Shown here one piece after another: positions 10,685-22,027 of a stretch of 64,000 nt of DNA (positions are counted from its first letter, which is position 1; the number at the start of each line of letters is the position of its first letter). The DNA comes from Cylindrotheca closterium (taxonomy: Eukaryota; Bacillariophyta; Bacillariophyceae; Bacillariales; Bacillariaceae). Location: assembly GCA_933822405.4 (NCBI GenBank), contig CAKOGP040002091.1, positions 647,926 through 711,925 on the forward strand, in the 5' to 3' direction. The translations under genes and the position numbers were made by a program. The notes beneath the pieces were generated by a model. That model had not been told where the DNA came from and ran no database searches. It saw only the letters and a list, made by a program, of their open reading frames with translations.

Positions 10685-10755
10685 TGCACCAGCCGAGAAT
10701 CGAACTCGGGGCCCAACGATGGCAACGTTGGATTTTACCACTAAACCACTGGTGC
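10685..10755 (-). tRNA. tRNA-Gly (GCC)
   Basis: Read on the minus strand, the 71-nt sequence folds into a full cloverleaf. The acceptor stem pairs GCACCAG with CTGGTGC, the anticodon stem pairs CAACG with CGTTG around the loop TTGCCAT (anticodon GCC), and the T-stem pairs CCGAG with CTCGG around TTCGATT. The discriminator base is A and no CCA is encoded. It matches the copy at 16286-16356. Confidence 0.95.
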
Positions 10756-10969
10756 GTTCAAAATTCAAGAATATTTGGTCTATTTATAAATTATGTGGCA
10801 TTGCTTGTATTCTCTCGTGGCTAACGGAGATATGAGTGAGGAGTACTAGTTTCTACTAATAATGTTCTCGACAATGTGCTAAGAGCTAAGACAACTTCTT
10901 GGCCGAAGTCCTCCCTTTTGCACAGGCTTTATTGTTGCACTAACTGCTGTACTCTCCTGTTGTCACTTC

Positions 10970-11725
10970 TTACTGGCTGTGCTGTACTATCACTACACGG
11001 CAATGAGCTGATATGCTGATTATCAGCACAGAGAAGAAACAAAGGTTCCAGAGATTGGTGAGACCTCCACAGAGAACAAGACCACCGATGCTGTTTCTCT
11101 TGAGATGCTTTTTCAAAAAGGCCGAGAATGCTGGGGCAAACAAAACTGTCCATGGAGCAAACAGACAATTGGTAAACAAGCAACAATAGATAAAGGACAG
11201 TGACCCCAGAGCTCCTGGAATTGCACACCACTTGTAGATGTACTTGAGGTAGGTCCGATGAATGTCCACCAGTTCCTCCAGTCCCCTGCCGTTGTCATTC
11301 TCTTTTTTCGCCTTGGCAATCTGCTGCGATAAGAACGAGGTATAAGCAAAGAGTGCATGATATACCGCTGCTACTGTCATGAGAAAGGTAAAGCCCAAGC
11401 TGGAAGTGAGTGGCATTATCCAGCCGCCGCCATCGGAAGAATACAATCCACAAAAAAGGCCCACAAATCCCACCCCATACAGCACTGCCGACACTGGTCC
11501 CAAGACTCCTCCCAACATGACACGTTCGCGAGAAATCATCTTCATGCTTGAATCAGCTAGAAAACTACCACCGGGATCAATCTTGTCAAAGTAGGACTTG
11601 GCGGTGCGGTCTTGAGGGTTGAATGGATAGTACAAAATTAGGTCTGCAACAAAAAGAAGAATTGCGCCCAGAGCTCCAACAACCAGCAAGATTCGAATGA
11701 CGTATGGATCCAATAGTGGCGTCAT
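10970..11725 (-). CDS. Multi-pass membrane protein (possibly DUF6796-like)
   Basis: Single exon, about 251 aa from ATG 11725; the frame is open a further 17 codons to a TTG without an ATG. Hydropathy by eye gives six or more membrane segments: about 10-30, 60-85, 95-120, 150-175, 180-200 and 215-235. Local patterns such as L-G-x-I-x-x-x-x-D-x-x-L-Y-Y near the start, G-P-V-S-A-V-L-Y-G-V-G-F in the second helix and I-P-G-A-L-G-S near the fifth are reminiscent of the uncharacterised DUF6796 membrane family. That is memory-based and unverified, and no function is known. It is divergent from ureG, whose ATG is 218 bp away. Confidence 0.7.
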   Translation of the reverse strand: MTPLLDPYVIRILLVVGALGAILLFVADLILYYPFNPQDRTAKSYFDKIDPGGSFLADSSMKMISRERVMLGGVLGPVSAVLYGVGFVGLFCGLYSSDGGGWIMPLTSSLGFTFLMTVAAVYHALFAYTSFLSQQIAKAKKENDNGRGLEELVDIHRTYLKYIYKWCAIPGALGSLSFIYCCLFTNCLFAPWTVLFAPAFSAFLKKHLKRNSIGGLVLCGGLTNLWNLCFFSVLIISISAHCRVVIVQHSQ

Positions 11726-11943
11726 TATGGTAGGAAACTCAGTCAGTGGGAGGAATGGAAAGCAAGCCGCAGTCAACGAGTGAAAATACTACAACAAGCC
11801 ATTAGGCATCATGAAGCACACGAATGATTTTTTCAAATTTCAATTTTCCTGTCAACATCTGTCCTTCGCCCGTCATTTGTGAGAACTCTGCGAAGACATC
11901 ATCTTTCTCCATTTTTGCAAAGATTCCCAAAACATCAAAGAAG

Positions 11944-12765
11944 ATGAGATCAACCTTGGCATCACTCGCAACCAGGCGATTGGCCTGCAGAAGTGGTGCT
12001 CTGAATAGGCACAATGGCGGCACCTTTGCTGCTTTTCGGAGTCATTACAGTTACGCCAACCCCGGTAAATGGCAATCCGACAGGAAGGACTATCATCGCC
12101 ACGACTTTGAGGATCGCGGCTACACGGTTGGGATTGGCGGACCAGTTGGCAGTGGAAAGACTGCACTTGTATTAGCATTGACCAAACGATTGGCCAAAAA
12201 GGTCCCTCTAGGTGTGGTCACCAATGACATCTTTACGCAGGAAGATGCCGAATTTCTGACTCGCAACAAAGCCTTGCCCTCTCAGTTTATTCGCGCCGTT
12301 GAGACGGGTGGGTGTCCTCACGCTGCCATTCGGGAGGACGTCAGCGCTAATTTGACTGCGTGTGAAGACCTGACTGAAGTGTTGAAGAAGGAAAATGCTG
12401 CTCAGTCGGCCCTCATTCTCTGTGAAAGTGGTGGTGATAACCTTGCTGCCAACTTTTCAAGGGAACTTGCCGATTTGACCTTGTATGTCATTGATGTTGC
12501 AGGAGGAGACAAGATTCCTCGCAAGGGTGGACCTGGTATCACACAGTCGGATGTATTGATTATTAACAAGATTGACTTGGCGGAAGCAGTGGGCGCTGAT
12601 TTGGAAGTCATGAAAACAGATGCCGATGTCATGCGATCCAATGATTCAGGGTCGGGTCCTACCATTTTTGCTTCGGTCCGCAACGATATTTCAGTAGAGG
12701 ACATTGAGAATTTCATCATGGAAAATTACGCTGCTGCCACTAAGGGTAATGCTGGAAATCAATAG
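11944..12765 (+). CDS. ureG: Urease accessory protein UreG (nickel-delivering GTPase)
   Basis: Single exon, 273 aa. The frame is open upstream to an ATG at 11824, but ATG 11944 gives a basic, Ser/Ala/Arg-rich leader (about 1-40) that looks like a mitochondrial presequence. UreG is the G3E GTPase that loads Ni into urease with UreF/UreD. Motifs: Walker [10 protein letters not shown] at 65-73, T-N-D-I-F-T-x-E-D-A about 93-102, the nickel-binding Cys-Pro-His at 124-126, E-S-G-G-D-N-L and N-K-I-D-L-A. The long His-rich N-terminus of plant UreG is reduced to H-R-H. Its client urease is encoded twice, 17 kb and 22 kb downstream. UreD and UreF are not in the window. Confidence 0.96.
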   Translation: MRSTLASLATRRLACRSGALNRHNGGTFAAFRSHYSYANPGKWQSDRKDYHRHDFEDRGYTVGIGGPVGSGKTALVLALTKRLAKKVPLGVVTNDIFTQEDAEFLTRNKALPSQFIRAVETGGCPHAAIREDVSANLTACEDLTEVLKKENAAQSALILCESGGDNLAANFSRELADLTLYVIDVAGGDKIPRKGGPGITQSDVLIINKIDLAEAVGADLEVMKTDADVMRSNDSGSGPTIFASVRNDISVEDIENFIMENYAAATKGNAGNQ

Positions 12766-12884
12766 GAGGCCTAATCTTTTGTCCCATTGTCCACCATGAA
12801 ACACAAAAATGAAGAAGATTTTTAAAACTACAAAAGATGATCTGTAGATACAACACACTGTAGCGCTAGTACTGTAGATCCCTA

Positions 12885-14083
12885 TCATTCGAATTTCTTT
12901 TTATCCTCCTCTCGAATGTCTTCCACGTTGCCTCCATTTGCGATTTGTTTCTTCACTGCCTTGATCAATAGCGTCAACCAAAATGTTTGTATGGCAGCCA
13001 ACATGACCAGCAGTATTCGCGCTGTCGCACCGCTCGATGTGTCTGGAAGATCCCTGAGTGCCGTGTACACCACAAAGTTGAACATGCAGTTGCGAGTCAA
13101 AAAATAAGTTATCGCAAACAGCTCAAATAGTCGGTTGGCAACATAATTGTAAAAGTCCTTGGGTTCGACGGACAGATACTTGGAGGCTTTCGCGCATTGT
13201 AATGGAATGTCGGCCCAGTCGAAGAAGAACATGATGACGCCGCCAAACCGCGTGTATCTAGCGTTTATGGAACACACTACCAATCCTATTGTGACTGTGA
13301 GTGAGAACGGGAGAAAACGAGTGGCGGTTGAGTGGATGAAAAAATGAAACAGAAGTGGGTGAATATCAGATCAATGAAATCAGCATCCAACACTTTGCAC
13401 TAATTAACTTACCAGCATGATGATATACCATTTGCAAGAATTGGTCCTATGCATAAATTGAGAAAAATGGCAAACTTGTGAGACACACTCTACATCCGCA
13501 CTTCTAACAAAATTCCAATGTTGAATTGAATCTAAAGCAATGCACCGACCTTCCTTCTTTCTTCGAACAGTATTGATACGGAATCGGAGCAGTACCGAGC
13601 GAGGTATAGCAGGTAGTAAAATTTCAAGTCCGCATCAATCGTATCATCGTCAATATTGTCAACCCAGCAAGAGGGCTTGTATAACCATTCCGTTGGGACA
13701 AGAATTCTGAATACAAAGAATGCGGAACATACGTGCACAATTATCGACGTCAATGTAACCCCAAATCGCTTCTTCACTGAAGGGTCAAAGTGTTTCTTTG
13801 AGCCACTGATTCTCAGATCTGCGAGTGGTTCCCAAATAAACCATCTCCCCCACCATGTAAGAACAAAAATGACCACAGACATCATAAAAACCAGAATAAA
13901 GTCGGCTCCAGCACATTCTTTGTCTTCAAATGGATCCAGGAAGAACTGCACCTGATTTGATCCAGGTTCCCCACACGTTAATGATGACGGAGGCTGTGTT
14001 CCAAATACTGAGGCAGAGAACGTGGCGGTCAAGTCACTGGCAGCTCGAATCGCTACATGCAACGTATTTGTCTGCTGCAACAT
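12885..14083 (-). CDS. TLC-domain protein, ceramide synthase (LAG1)-like
   Basis: Three exons: 13550-14083 (ATG 14083), 13413-13446 and 12885-13294; 325 aa. The tiny 34-bp middle exon supplies the key Lag1 motif: the join reads Y-H-H-A-V-T-I-G, followed by R-Y-T-R-F-G-G and F-F-D-W-A-D-I-P-L-Q. This parallels the H-H ... R-x-G ... H-D-x-x-D pattern of ceramide synthases, which acylate sphingoid bases in the ER membrane. The second acidic motif reads F-F-D-W-A-D rather than the usual L-H-D-x-x-D, so the His is replaced. Several hydrophobic helices surround it (about 65-85, 110-135, 195-215 and 250-300). The first donor, GTCGGT, is atypical. Catalysis is likely but not certain. Confidence 0.82.
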
Positions 14084-14395
14084 TGTTGTTGTTTGGACCA
14101 AAAAAGACTATACCGCCTGTACGAAACGATTGCGGTGAAAGCAATTGATAGAGGGTAGTTGCAATTATTGCTTCGGTAGTAGGTGTGCTGATTGATAGTC
14201 TAAAATAAAAGAACAATGGGTAGGAAAGAGGATCCCGTTGCGGTTTTCCCATTGCCGAAAGCCAAGTTCCCAAGTAGGTGCGCCCGTCTTCAGCATTGCT
14301 TGCTAAAAAAGTCGAAGTCGTGACGTAAGAAGAGACTAAGTTAGTGTATTAAAATAGTATTGTACCTATTATACCTCTTATTATTATTTACATCA
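14084..14395. other. Intergenic, no gene recognised
   Basis: About 310 bp between two minus-strand genes. A short open stretch antisense-adjacent to the TLC gene start exists, but I see no family resemblance or splice context to support it. An AT-rich run occupies about 14345-14395. Confidence 0.4.
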
Positions 14396-15989
14396 TTAGA
14401 AACCACATTCTCGAATTGGTTCATCATAACCTCGGAATTTACCGCTACGTGTGTTGCATTGAAAATTCAAGTCCAAGGAAACGATGAAGTGGAACCAATG
14501 TTGGGGTAGATAGAGGACGTCTCCCGCTTGCAATATAACTTCGTTGGACCGTGCCGTTTGGAACAGAGGGTACTCGTCTAGGTCTGGGTTATTCCAATCT
14601 ATTTGAGAATGACGCGCGGATGGATGGCCCTTGGGGTACAAATAAAGGTTTTCACAGTCTTGAGGATGAGTCAAGACATATCGCCTCCTTCCTCCTAGGA
14701 CGACAATCATGTTTCGTGATCCGTCGAAATGGTTTTCAGCCTACAATTGATTGGGATTTTGTAGATGAACGGTGGGGGTTAGAATGGGGTATTCCATTAC
14801 ACGCGTGTCCTCAGCCAGCAATCTCTTCATTCATTTTTTAAAAACTTACAGTCACACCAGTCATTCCAAACCGACAGTGAATTCCACGTTGTTTCTCGGG
14901 TTCCACCATGTACAAACTGGTACGTGGCTGGAAGAAAGTCAATTCATCAAAGAGAAATTCAGATGAAGCATCGTCACAGCCACCGTGTGGATCAATTTCT
15001 CCGCAACCAATGAGACGGAAGTAGTAATGCGGTTGATCCGGTGCCAGTTTGGATGCATCAGTAATGTTGGCGTTCTTGAGCCACTCATCGAAAGTTATTC
15101 GTAACATCTTGGTGGGCTTTTTCCATCCCGGTGGAGGCTTGTCTTTATTGCGATTGATCCAGTACATGAACTGGTTGGTTTCTGAATACTCGCAACGGTG
15201 TTTTGCATCCCCTAGGAGCTTGGATATGTAGTCGTCCGTGTGCCATCGTTCAATGGTTTGGGCCACTTCGGGATCGCCTCGGACTACAAATGGGACTTCA
15301 GCTTTTCGATAGTTCAATGCCTTGACATAGTCTTTTCGATAGTCGAACACGCAAATCCCCTGATGTATTTGAGAAGGAGGGTTCACGTCATTGGGCTTCC
15401 AATCTGTTATTACATCGAATGTTTTCCACTGATAAGGATAGCCTTCTGGAGGTTTCTTTGGGCAGTTGTAAACATTATAGGATAGCGGATTTTCAAAGGG
15501 CTCCACGTCGGGCTTTCGAAAGTTTTTTACAAATGCAACGGATCGTTCGGGGTCGTACGTTAGTCGAGCATCGAAATCTTTTCGCAATAGTGCGTATTCG
15601 TCCGATTTGTCGCCAATGTGAGACATACTGTGTGGAATATTGTATAGCAAGGATTCTAATAGTGGCTCCTTGTTGTGCTGTGGAGGAGTTGGAACTTGGA
15701 CGGGATTCAAAAAGTATTCTTTGACAGAAGGCCACATTTTCAAATGAAAGAGCTTGGCCACAATTCCCAACATGACAACGATCAGAATAACGATTATCAC
15801 TGCCAAACCCTTGAGAATATACACCATTGGATCGTCTTCCTCATTTTTTATTCTTTTCTTGCGTGTTCGTTTGGCTCGCACTTTCGATGATTGATCCTCG
15901 TCACCACCATTCAATGCGCAGTCATCTGTCCTTGACTTTGAAGAATACTGTCCGTCACTGACAGCTCTACTTTGAGGACGACGGTGCAT
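14396..15989 (-). CDS. Membrane-anchored JmjC/cupin-8 Fe(II)/2-oxoglutarate oxygenase
   Basis: Exons 14850-15989 (ATG 15989) and 14396-14740, phase 0; 494 aa. Residues 1-55 are polar and very basic just before a single hydrophobic helix at about 57-80, so it is a type II membrane protein. The lumenal part carries a JmjC fold: the exon junction falls immediately before the Fe-binding H-F-D (384-386), and the distal His lies in L-P-Q-H-W-F-H-F (461 or 464). The stretch Y-V-L-T-H-P matches the usual strand before the 2-oxoglutarate site. JmjC proteins hydroxylate or demethylate proteins; a secretory-pathway member would more likely be a protein hydroxylase than a histone demethylase. The substrate is unknown. 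Confidence 0.85.
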
Positions 15990-16127
15990 CTTTCTTGTAG
16001 AAGAGGAGCTCTTCCCCTAACCTCTGAAATGCGGCTTTTTACCAGCGCTGATCGAGAATAGCAAGACTCCTTTGCCAGCGTCTTCGTTTTGTGTTGAAAT
16101 TCAAAAGCATATTTCGGTCGAATTGAT

Positions 16128-16280
16128 CAAAAAGAGCTTAAATACTCAAAAAGAGCTTAAATACTCATAGTAATTAAGAAAAGCAATGCACCAGCCGAGA
16201 ATCGAACTCGGGGCCCAACGACAACGTTGGATTTTACCACTAAACCAAAAAGAGCTTAAAGACTCGTAGTAATTACGAAA
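16128..16280. repeat. Tandem duplication of the tRNA-Gly flank
   Basis: The block AAAAAGAGCTTAAATACTC(A)TAGTAATTAAGAAAAGCAATGCACC recurs at about 16149-16193 and 16247-16291 with a few substitutions, and a partial extra copy of AAAAAGAGCTTAAATACTC lies at 16130-16147. The unit of about 100 bp includes the tRNA. Confidence 0.85.
16187..16246 (-). pseudogene. tRNA-Gly pseudogene (anticodon deleted, acceptor half lost)
   Basis: Compared with the intact tRNA-Gly 40 bp away, this copy keeps the T-arm and D-arm but has lost three bases in the anticodon loop (GATGGCAACG has become GACAACG), which removes the GCC anticodon. Its 5' acceptor strand is replaced by AAAAAGAGCTTAAA. It lies in a duplicated unit of about 100 bp. 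Confidence 0.9.
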
Positions 16281-16285
16281 AGCAA

Positions 16286-16356
16286 TGCACCAGCCGAGAA
16301 TCGAACTCGGGGCCCAACGATGGCAACGTTGGATTTTACCACTAAACCACTGGTGC
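16286..16356 (-). tRNA. tRNA-Gly (GCC), second copy
   Basis: Identical in sequence to the tRNA at 10685-10755: full acceptor, anticodon and T-stems, anticodon GCC, discriminator A, no encoded CCA. The upstream sequence AAAAAGAGCTTAAA-ACTC-TAGTAATTA-GAAAAGCAA is shared with the adjacent pseudogene, showing tandem duplication. Confidence 0.95.
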
Positions 16357-16509
16357 TGTCAGGTAAGGGCGAAAAACTTTGAATGAATATCTATTAAAAC
16401 AAAATGGACACGACGAAATTGACGTGTTTCAGTCGTCATCCAACAGAATGAATTCGACAAGAAACACTCATCATTCACATTCAGAAGACAACAATTTACA
16501 AACCCAATC

Positions 16510-19500
16510 ATGAGGCTTTCTTCCTTGCTGATAGGGGCAACATCTGCTAGTGCATTTATTGCACCACGTACCTTACACCTAGCTGGATCGAATAACGTCC
16601 ACAAGACACACACCATTCACAGACTTTCCTTGGATGAAGGACTTTCTGCAGTTGATGCCGCGACGTCAAAAGTCGCAACGATTGGAGAAAACAGTTTTGC
16701 TTCTATTATAGAGAAATTGGATGATTTGAATCAGTTTATTGATTCGAATTACCACAAGGATTTGAATGCTGTATTGAGCGAATTCCAAGCCGTGTTCAAG
16801 GAATCAAATCTCGTTGAGTCAGAGGTCGCCACTTATCTATCGAACATCTCTCGCGAGGTTGATCAGTGGCTCTTGAATCAAAATCCAGGTGTTGAATCCC
16901 TATACAACAAAATACTGACTCAGATTACAAGCCTCAAGTTGGATACACCAGAGGTGCTGATTGTATCATCATTCCTTACCTACACCATTGTCAACAGCAT
17001 CCTCACTTGGGACCAGCCTCCACCTCCTTCGAAGCCATATCCTTTGAAACGGTACGATCCGATTGGCGCCCAGGTATATTTCAACGGGAAACCATTTCAA
17101 GCAATTTCCAGAGGGGTCGAAATATCTCTGAAGTCGCTGCGGTTTGCACTCTCATTGTTGCAGGACAAAGTCCAGTAAGTTCCGACTTGAAACGACAATT
17201 TTTGTTCTCATGAGCTTGAATCTAACTCTATCACACACATAGGGACAAATGGGACGAGAATCAGGAAAAGCGAGGAATGCAGCTGGCAGAATTGTTGACA
17301 GAATTGGGTCCTACTTTCATCAAGAGTAAGTAATGCGCCATCCACAACTGTGTACGTGACGTTAGATGATTGATCCACTTGATTGCTTACATGGTGCCTC
17401 TAGTTGGTCAGTCTTTGTCGATACGAACTGACATTCTCAGCCCGGCTTACATTCGAGGCTTGGCGTCTCTACAAGACAAAGTTCCTGCCTTCGACACGAA
17501 GGTAGCTAAGCAAATTCTGGAAGAGGAGTGGGGTCGACCCGTGGATTCAGTCTTGAGCAAGATTAGCAGCGAACCCGTAGCTGCAGCGTCGTTGGGTCAA
17601 GTATACAAAGCAACAATGAAAGACGGGACGGAAGTAGCCATCAAAGTTCAACGACCAAACATTTCGGATCAAATTGCTCTTGATATGCATCTCTTGCGTG
17701 AATTCGCACCATTCGCCAAACGAACCTTCAACATGAACACAGATACTACTGGAACTGTTGACGCTTGGGGTTCTGGATTTGTGGACGAGCTAGACTACCT
17801 CCAGGAAGCTGAAAATGGAAAGTACTTCTTGCAAAAGATTCAAGAAACCCCTTTAAAGGATGTTGTAATTGCTCCTACCGTGGTTGATGAGTTGTCAACA
17901 GCATCCGTGCTTGTAACTGAATGGATCGATGGTCAACGGTTGGACCAGAGCAGTAGCGAGGATATCACCGTCTTGTGTAGCATCTGCATGAACACTTACT
18001 TGACCATGCTTTTGGAGCTTGGGTTGTTGCGTACGTGAAAAACACTTGTCACTGATTCGACAGCTGAACGATGAACTAACTTTTTTGAATGGCTTGCTAC
18101 TCGTACAGATTGTGATCCACATCCAGGAAGTGAGTACTCTGAAAGATTTTTGGAAATGTCTGACACTTTGTACAACTCTGGTCACTAATCCTTCTTCTAC
18201 GTTGCTAAAAGACTTGTTGCGAACAAATGATGGAAAACTATGTATTTTGGACTGGGGAATGGTCACTCGTCTGCCGCCAGAACTACAACTAACGTTGATT
18301 GAGCACATGGCTCACTTGACTTCCTCTGATTACGCTGAAATTCCTCGAGATTTGCTATTGCTTGGTTTCATTCCCGAAGATAAGGCTGATCTGATTGGTG
18401 ACAGCGGAATCGTTAATGTTTTGGCAGATATCTATGGGGCTTGGACATCGGGTGGCGGTGTTGCTGCAATCAATGTTAACCAAGTTGTCAACCAGTTGCA
18501 AGATTTGACCGCAAAAAAAGGAAATCTTTTCCAGGTAGAGTATGAACGTGTTTGAAATGAGTGCTGTTCTGCCTTTGAAACTGCTCACAATCTTTTTCTG
18601 GTCATGTAGATTCCGCCTTACTTCGCTTACATTGCAAAGTCATTTTCAGTTCTTGAAGGAATAGGCCTTTCGAATGATGCCAAATATAGTATCATTAATG
18701 AATGCTTACCATACGTCAGTAACAGACTCCTTACAGACAAGGAGAGCATGGGGCCTGCCCTTTCTACATTTATCTTCGGTCCCGAAAAGGGCAACATCGA
18801 CACAAGAATCGTTGACTACCGACGCGTTGAACAACTCATTGAAGGATTCGGAAACTTCTCCACCTCTTCGTCAGGGGCACTTTTAGGTAAAGAGGAACTC
18901 TCTCGCGGAGAAGTGTTAGAGGCAGCAGCTGATCAAGTGTTGGATATTATCGTCACCGATGAAGAGAGCCCATTTCAAGATATCTTGTTGGAGCAGCTTG
19001 CAAAAATCGTTGCTGCCAATTCCAGGTCAATATGGACTGAAGCGAGGGAACGATCAGGGACTCTTCCGTCCGGCCGAAGTGTATTGGGTACCATCGTCGA
19101 CCCTCTTGGTCTTTTCCAATCGTCGCCGATAGTGAATACATGCGATAGGGATGAAAAAATTGTCGAAACCACTCAAAAGCTTGTTGAGTTGTTGCGAAGG
19201 CAGGCGTCTGCATCAAGCACGACCGGTTTGGTAGACTTTTCTGATCTTCAGCAAGATGAAATAGTTGAGCTTTCTGCTATTTTGGCAAGGAAAGTGTGGT
19301 CCCGCCGCATAAGTTTCCTGAGGACAGGCAGTAGATTTGCAACCAAGCTCCTGGAACAGACTGCAGGTAGGTTGGAGAGTGGCGAAAGAATCCGTCGACC
19401 AAGTAGAAAACCATCAGATCAGGAGGATACGCAGGATATTCAGGAACCACCAGAAACAGGCGCCGCTAGCATTGCTAGTATACCGATTGCCAAGAAGGAC

Positions 19501-19602
19501 GATAAAGTGGTGTCGCAAAGACTCATGGACGCAAGAAATCGTCTGAAACGTCTGGAACAAGTGGATGAAGCCGAAGGTGCCGCAAAAGAAGCCGTAGTAT
19601 GA
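16510..19602 (+). CDS. Plastid-targeted ABC1/ADCK atypical kinase (ABC1K)
   Basis: Six exons: 16510-17174, 17243-17325, 17404-18030, 18109-18129 (21 bp), 18212-18534 and 18610-19602; 903 aa. The N-terminus has a signal-peptide core followed by S-A-S-A-F, the diatom plastid import motif. ABC1 kinases of plastids regulate prenylquinone and tocopherol metabolism, often at plastoglobules. Motifs: K-I-G-Q-S at 249-253 (split by an intron), Ala-rich loop A-A-A-S-L-G-Q-V-Y-K-A, lysine in V-A-I-K-V-Q-R-P, F-V-D-E-L-D-Y, H-C-D-P-H-P-G-N at 459-466 and L-D-W-G-M at 478-482 (D-W-G in place of D-F-G). The micro-exon alone encodes most of the catalytic H-C-D-P-H-P-G. The C-terminal ~350 residues are helical and typical of large plastid ABC1Ks. 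Confidence 0.93.
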
Positions 19603-19869
19603 TGACCTTCTATCTCTAAGCTATATAGATCTATTGAAATCAATGTCGTGCTTTACAAAGCCTAGGACTAGCCTACCAAACTTAACTATCACGTTTCAAA
19701 CCCCCGTAGATGATCATAAAGTACATTACATAATAAGACAGCTGACTGCTTCTAGCGGCTCATGCTCCCTGTACAACGAAACAGGAAGGCTTGACACTAT
19801 GCCACGAGCTGTTCAGCGCGGTTGTTCTCTATCAATATTTTACACAGCACAATGGCAAGGGAATCGGCG

Positions 19870-22027
19870 CTACATTGCCACGAGGAGACTCATCAGCAGT
19901 GGTTTTGCCAGGAAAGCTCGTCCAGGATGAGCTCCAGAGTCTTCCAATATTGTCTCGCGTTCCGTTGCAGCTGCAACTGCCACCAATAGACCTTCGTGCC
20001 TCGCCATAAATGGCCTATTCGAATGCTCCGTTGCAAGCCTTTCAATAGCCCGAACAGCAGAATCCATAATTTCTTCCATTCCTGGCGCCCAACTGTTTGC
20101 ACCAGCCACTAACGCATCGAGAATCTTTTTGGTGCACATCACAGTTCGATTTTTGCTCTCATTTGTAAGGTGCATGATTGCTCGCATGGCATTATCTTTG
20201 TCTTTGATTTGAGTTCTAGGATCCACGCTAATATCTGCCAATGTGTCGAGTATACCTCTATGTCTCACCATACTTGCCCTGTTTTCTGGGTCTCTGGCCT
20301 TGACTCGCAAAACGGCAGAGACACTGTTCACAGAACTACTCAGCGATGCAACCACTAAAGCATCAAGAAGAGTCTCGTAGCAAGGCATATGTATTGAGAT
20401 ATTTGCTGCAAGCTTTGTCAACGCCATTGCTGCTCGCGTTTGCACTTCCGAATTTTCATCTCTCGTTGATACGATTGCAAGAGTATCAAGCAGTCCTTTG
20501 TGACAACCCATCACCTTCGATGTGGTCTGACATGCAAGATTTGTCAATGCACCTGCAGCGCGCCTTCGCGCCTTGACATTTTTGTCCCCACTCAGAGCTT
20601 TTTTGAGAGCTTCGAGAACGATGCCCTCCTTAAAGCTAGCTAGTTTGAGCCTATTTTCTTTGGTGAATGCAAGATTCTGCAACGCTGTGATTGCTGCTTC
20701 TCTAGTTCCTGGTCCTTTTTCAACTAGTACCATCTTGACAAGAGTTCCTAGCACCTTTTCATTCTTGACCATTGGAATTTGGTTGCAAGGAGCAGAGGCC
20801 ATGTCCATCAAGGCCATCCCAGCAAATTCACGGGCGGAATCAGATAGATCCAAATGTGCGATACGTAATAGACTATCAAGGAGCCCGTCGTGTTGCAAAA
20901 CCAAGCCTTTGTTATCATCACAGTTTGCCAAGTTCGCAATGACTCGTACTCGCGCCACTCGACATTCTGGATTCAGAATGGAGGTCGCGACTCGACGCAT
21001 TGCGTCCATCATCCCTGCATGCCGTGCGAGGTTGTACCGGAGCTCATTGATTCGTGACACATAGAGGAGTGTCTTTGTAATGTTAAGAATGCTTACATCA
21101 GCATGTTTCATGCTTCCATTTTCTGCCCGTTCCAAAAGTCTTAATAAAATAGGGACCATCGTTGTTCCACATTTGTCAAAAGCAACGTGCACGTATGGTC
21201 CCTGTGCTCGAAATACCATTTCTATGGCAGCACATACCATGCGAATTTCGTCGTCATCATCTGTCGTGCTCAAAGATTTTGCTAGGACCTGTGCAGCTCC
21301 ATTTTGAAGCTCCGTGTTATGCTTCAAGTCATCGTCATGGTCGAATTCTGCACAGGCATTGGTTATCGCAACGATGCGTCGATCCAGGTTGAATGATTCC
21401 GAAGCTTTGTGCAACTCTTTGGACATCAAAAATTGTTCGATTGGGAAGATTGGTGAGAGATGAGTGTTCCGTAGTAAGGTCTTCCATGCACATACCTTCT
21501 ATGAGCTTTCTTGTAGCCTTTGTTGCCTTGATTGATTTTTCAGATGGCGATCTTCGGCTGTTGACAGGTGATTGATCTCTGAAAACTCTTTTTGGTGGAG
21601 CAGGTCTGGAATTCGTTGGCTCTCGAATCTCACGCGAATGATGGGAATTGAAACTTGGAGCGGAAATGATAGATCCATTTTCGTAGGCGGTGCTAGATTG
21701 CCGAGTTGTCGAAATGCCCGACAGGCTACCATGACTTGGTCGTTTATGTTGTGGGATACTTATTGGCTGTGGCGGAAATCGTTGTGCACTCGAAGATCTT
21801 CTCGATGTTGTCGATGGCGGTGCACTTATAACTGATTGATCGAAACTTTGGGCCCGGTGGGTGTGGCTCAGTGGAGACGGTGGGCCCGCCTTTGGTGATT
21901 GACGAGATTTGCTTTTTCCACTGATTGATGATCTACTTTCATATTGTGGGACTGTCGGCCTTGTAGATCGCGTAGCACTTCGGCTTCTATGTTGCTGATA
22001 CCGCCGCGATGTTGGAGGTTGAGACAT
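19870..22027 (-). CDS. Armadillo-repeat protein with Ser/Arg-rich disordered N-terminus
   Basis: Exons 21496-22027 (ATG 22027) and 19870-21416, a phase-1 intron with acceptor AAAG; about 692 aa. The first 170 residues are Ser/Arg/Pro/Gln-rich and probably disordered. From about 180 on, 42-residue helical repeats follow each other, with signatures such as A-x-x-A-L-x-N-L-A-x-x, L-x-x-L-x-x-I-A and A-M-A-L-T-K-L-A. This is an armadillo/HEAT solenoid, a protein-binding scaffold. I see no catalytic domain, so the partner and pathway are unknown. The C-terminus is short and hydrophobic (L-L-M-S-L-L-V-A-M). Confidence 0.85.

Noticed and set aside
14034..14273. 79-codon frame overlapping the TLC gene start
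   Set aside because: It overlaps a well-supported exon in another frame, has no splice connection and shows no family.
16510..19602. Reading the ABC1K region as two or more separate genes
   Set aside because: Six exons join in consistent phases, and the kinase motifs follow in family order across every junction.
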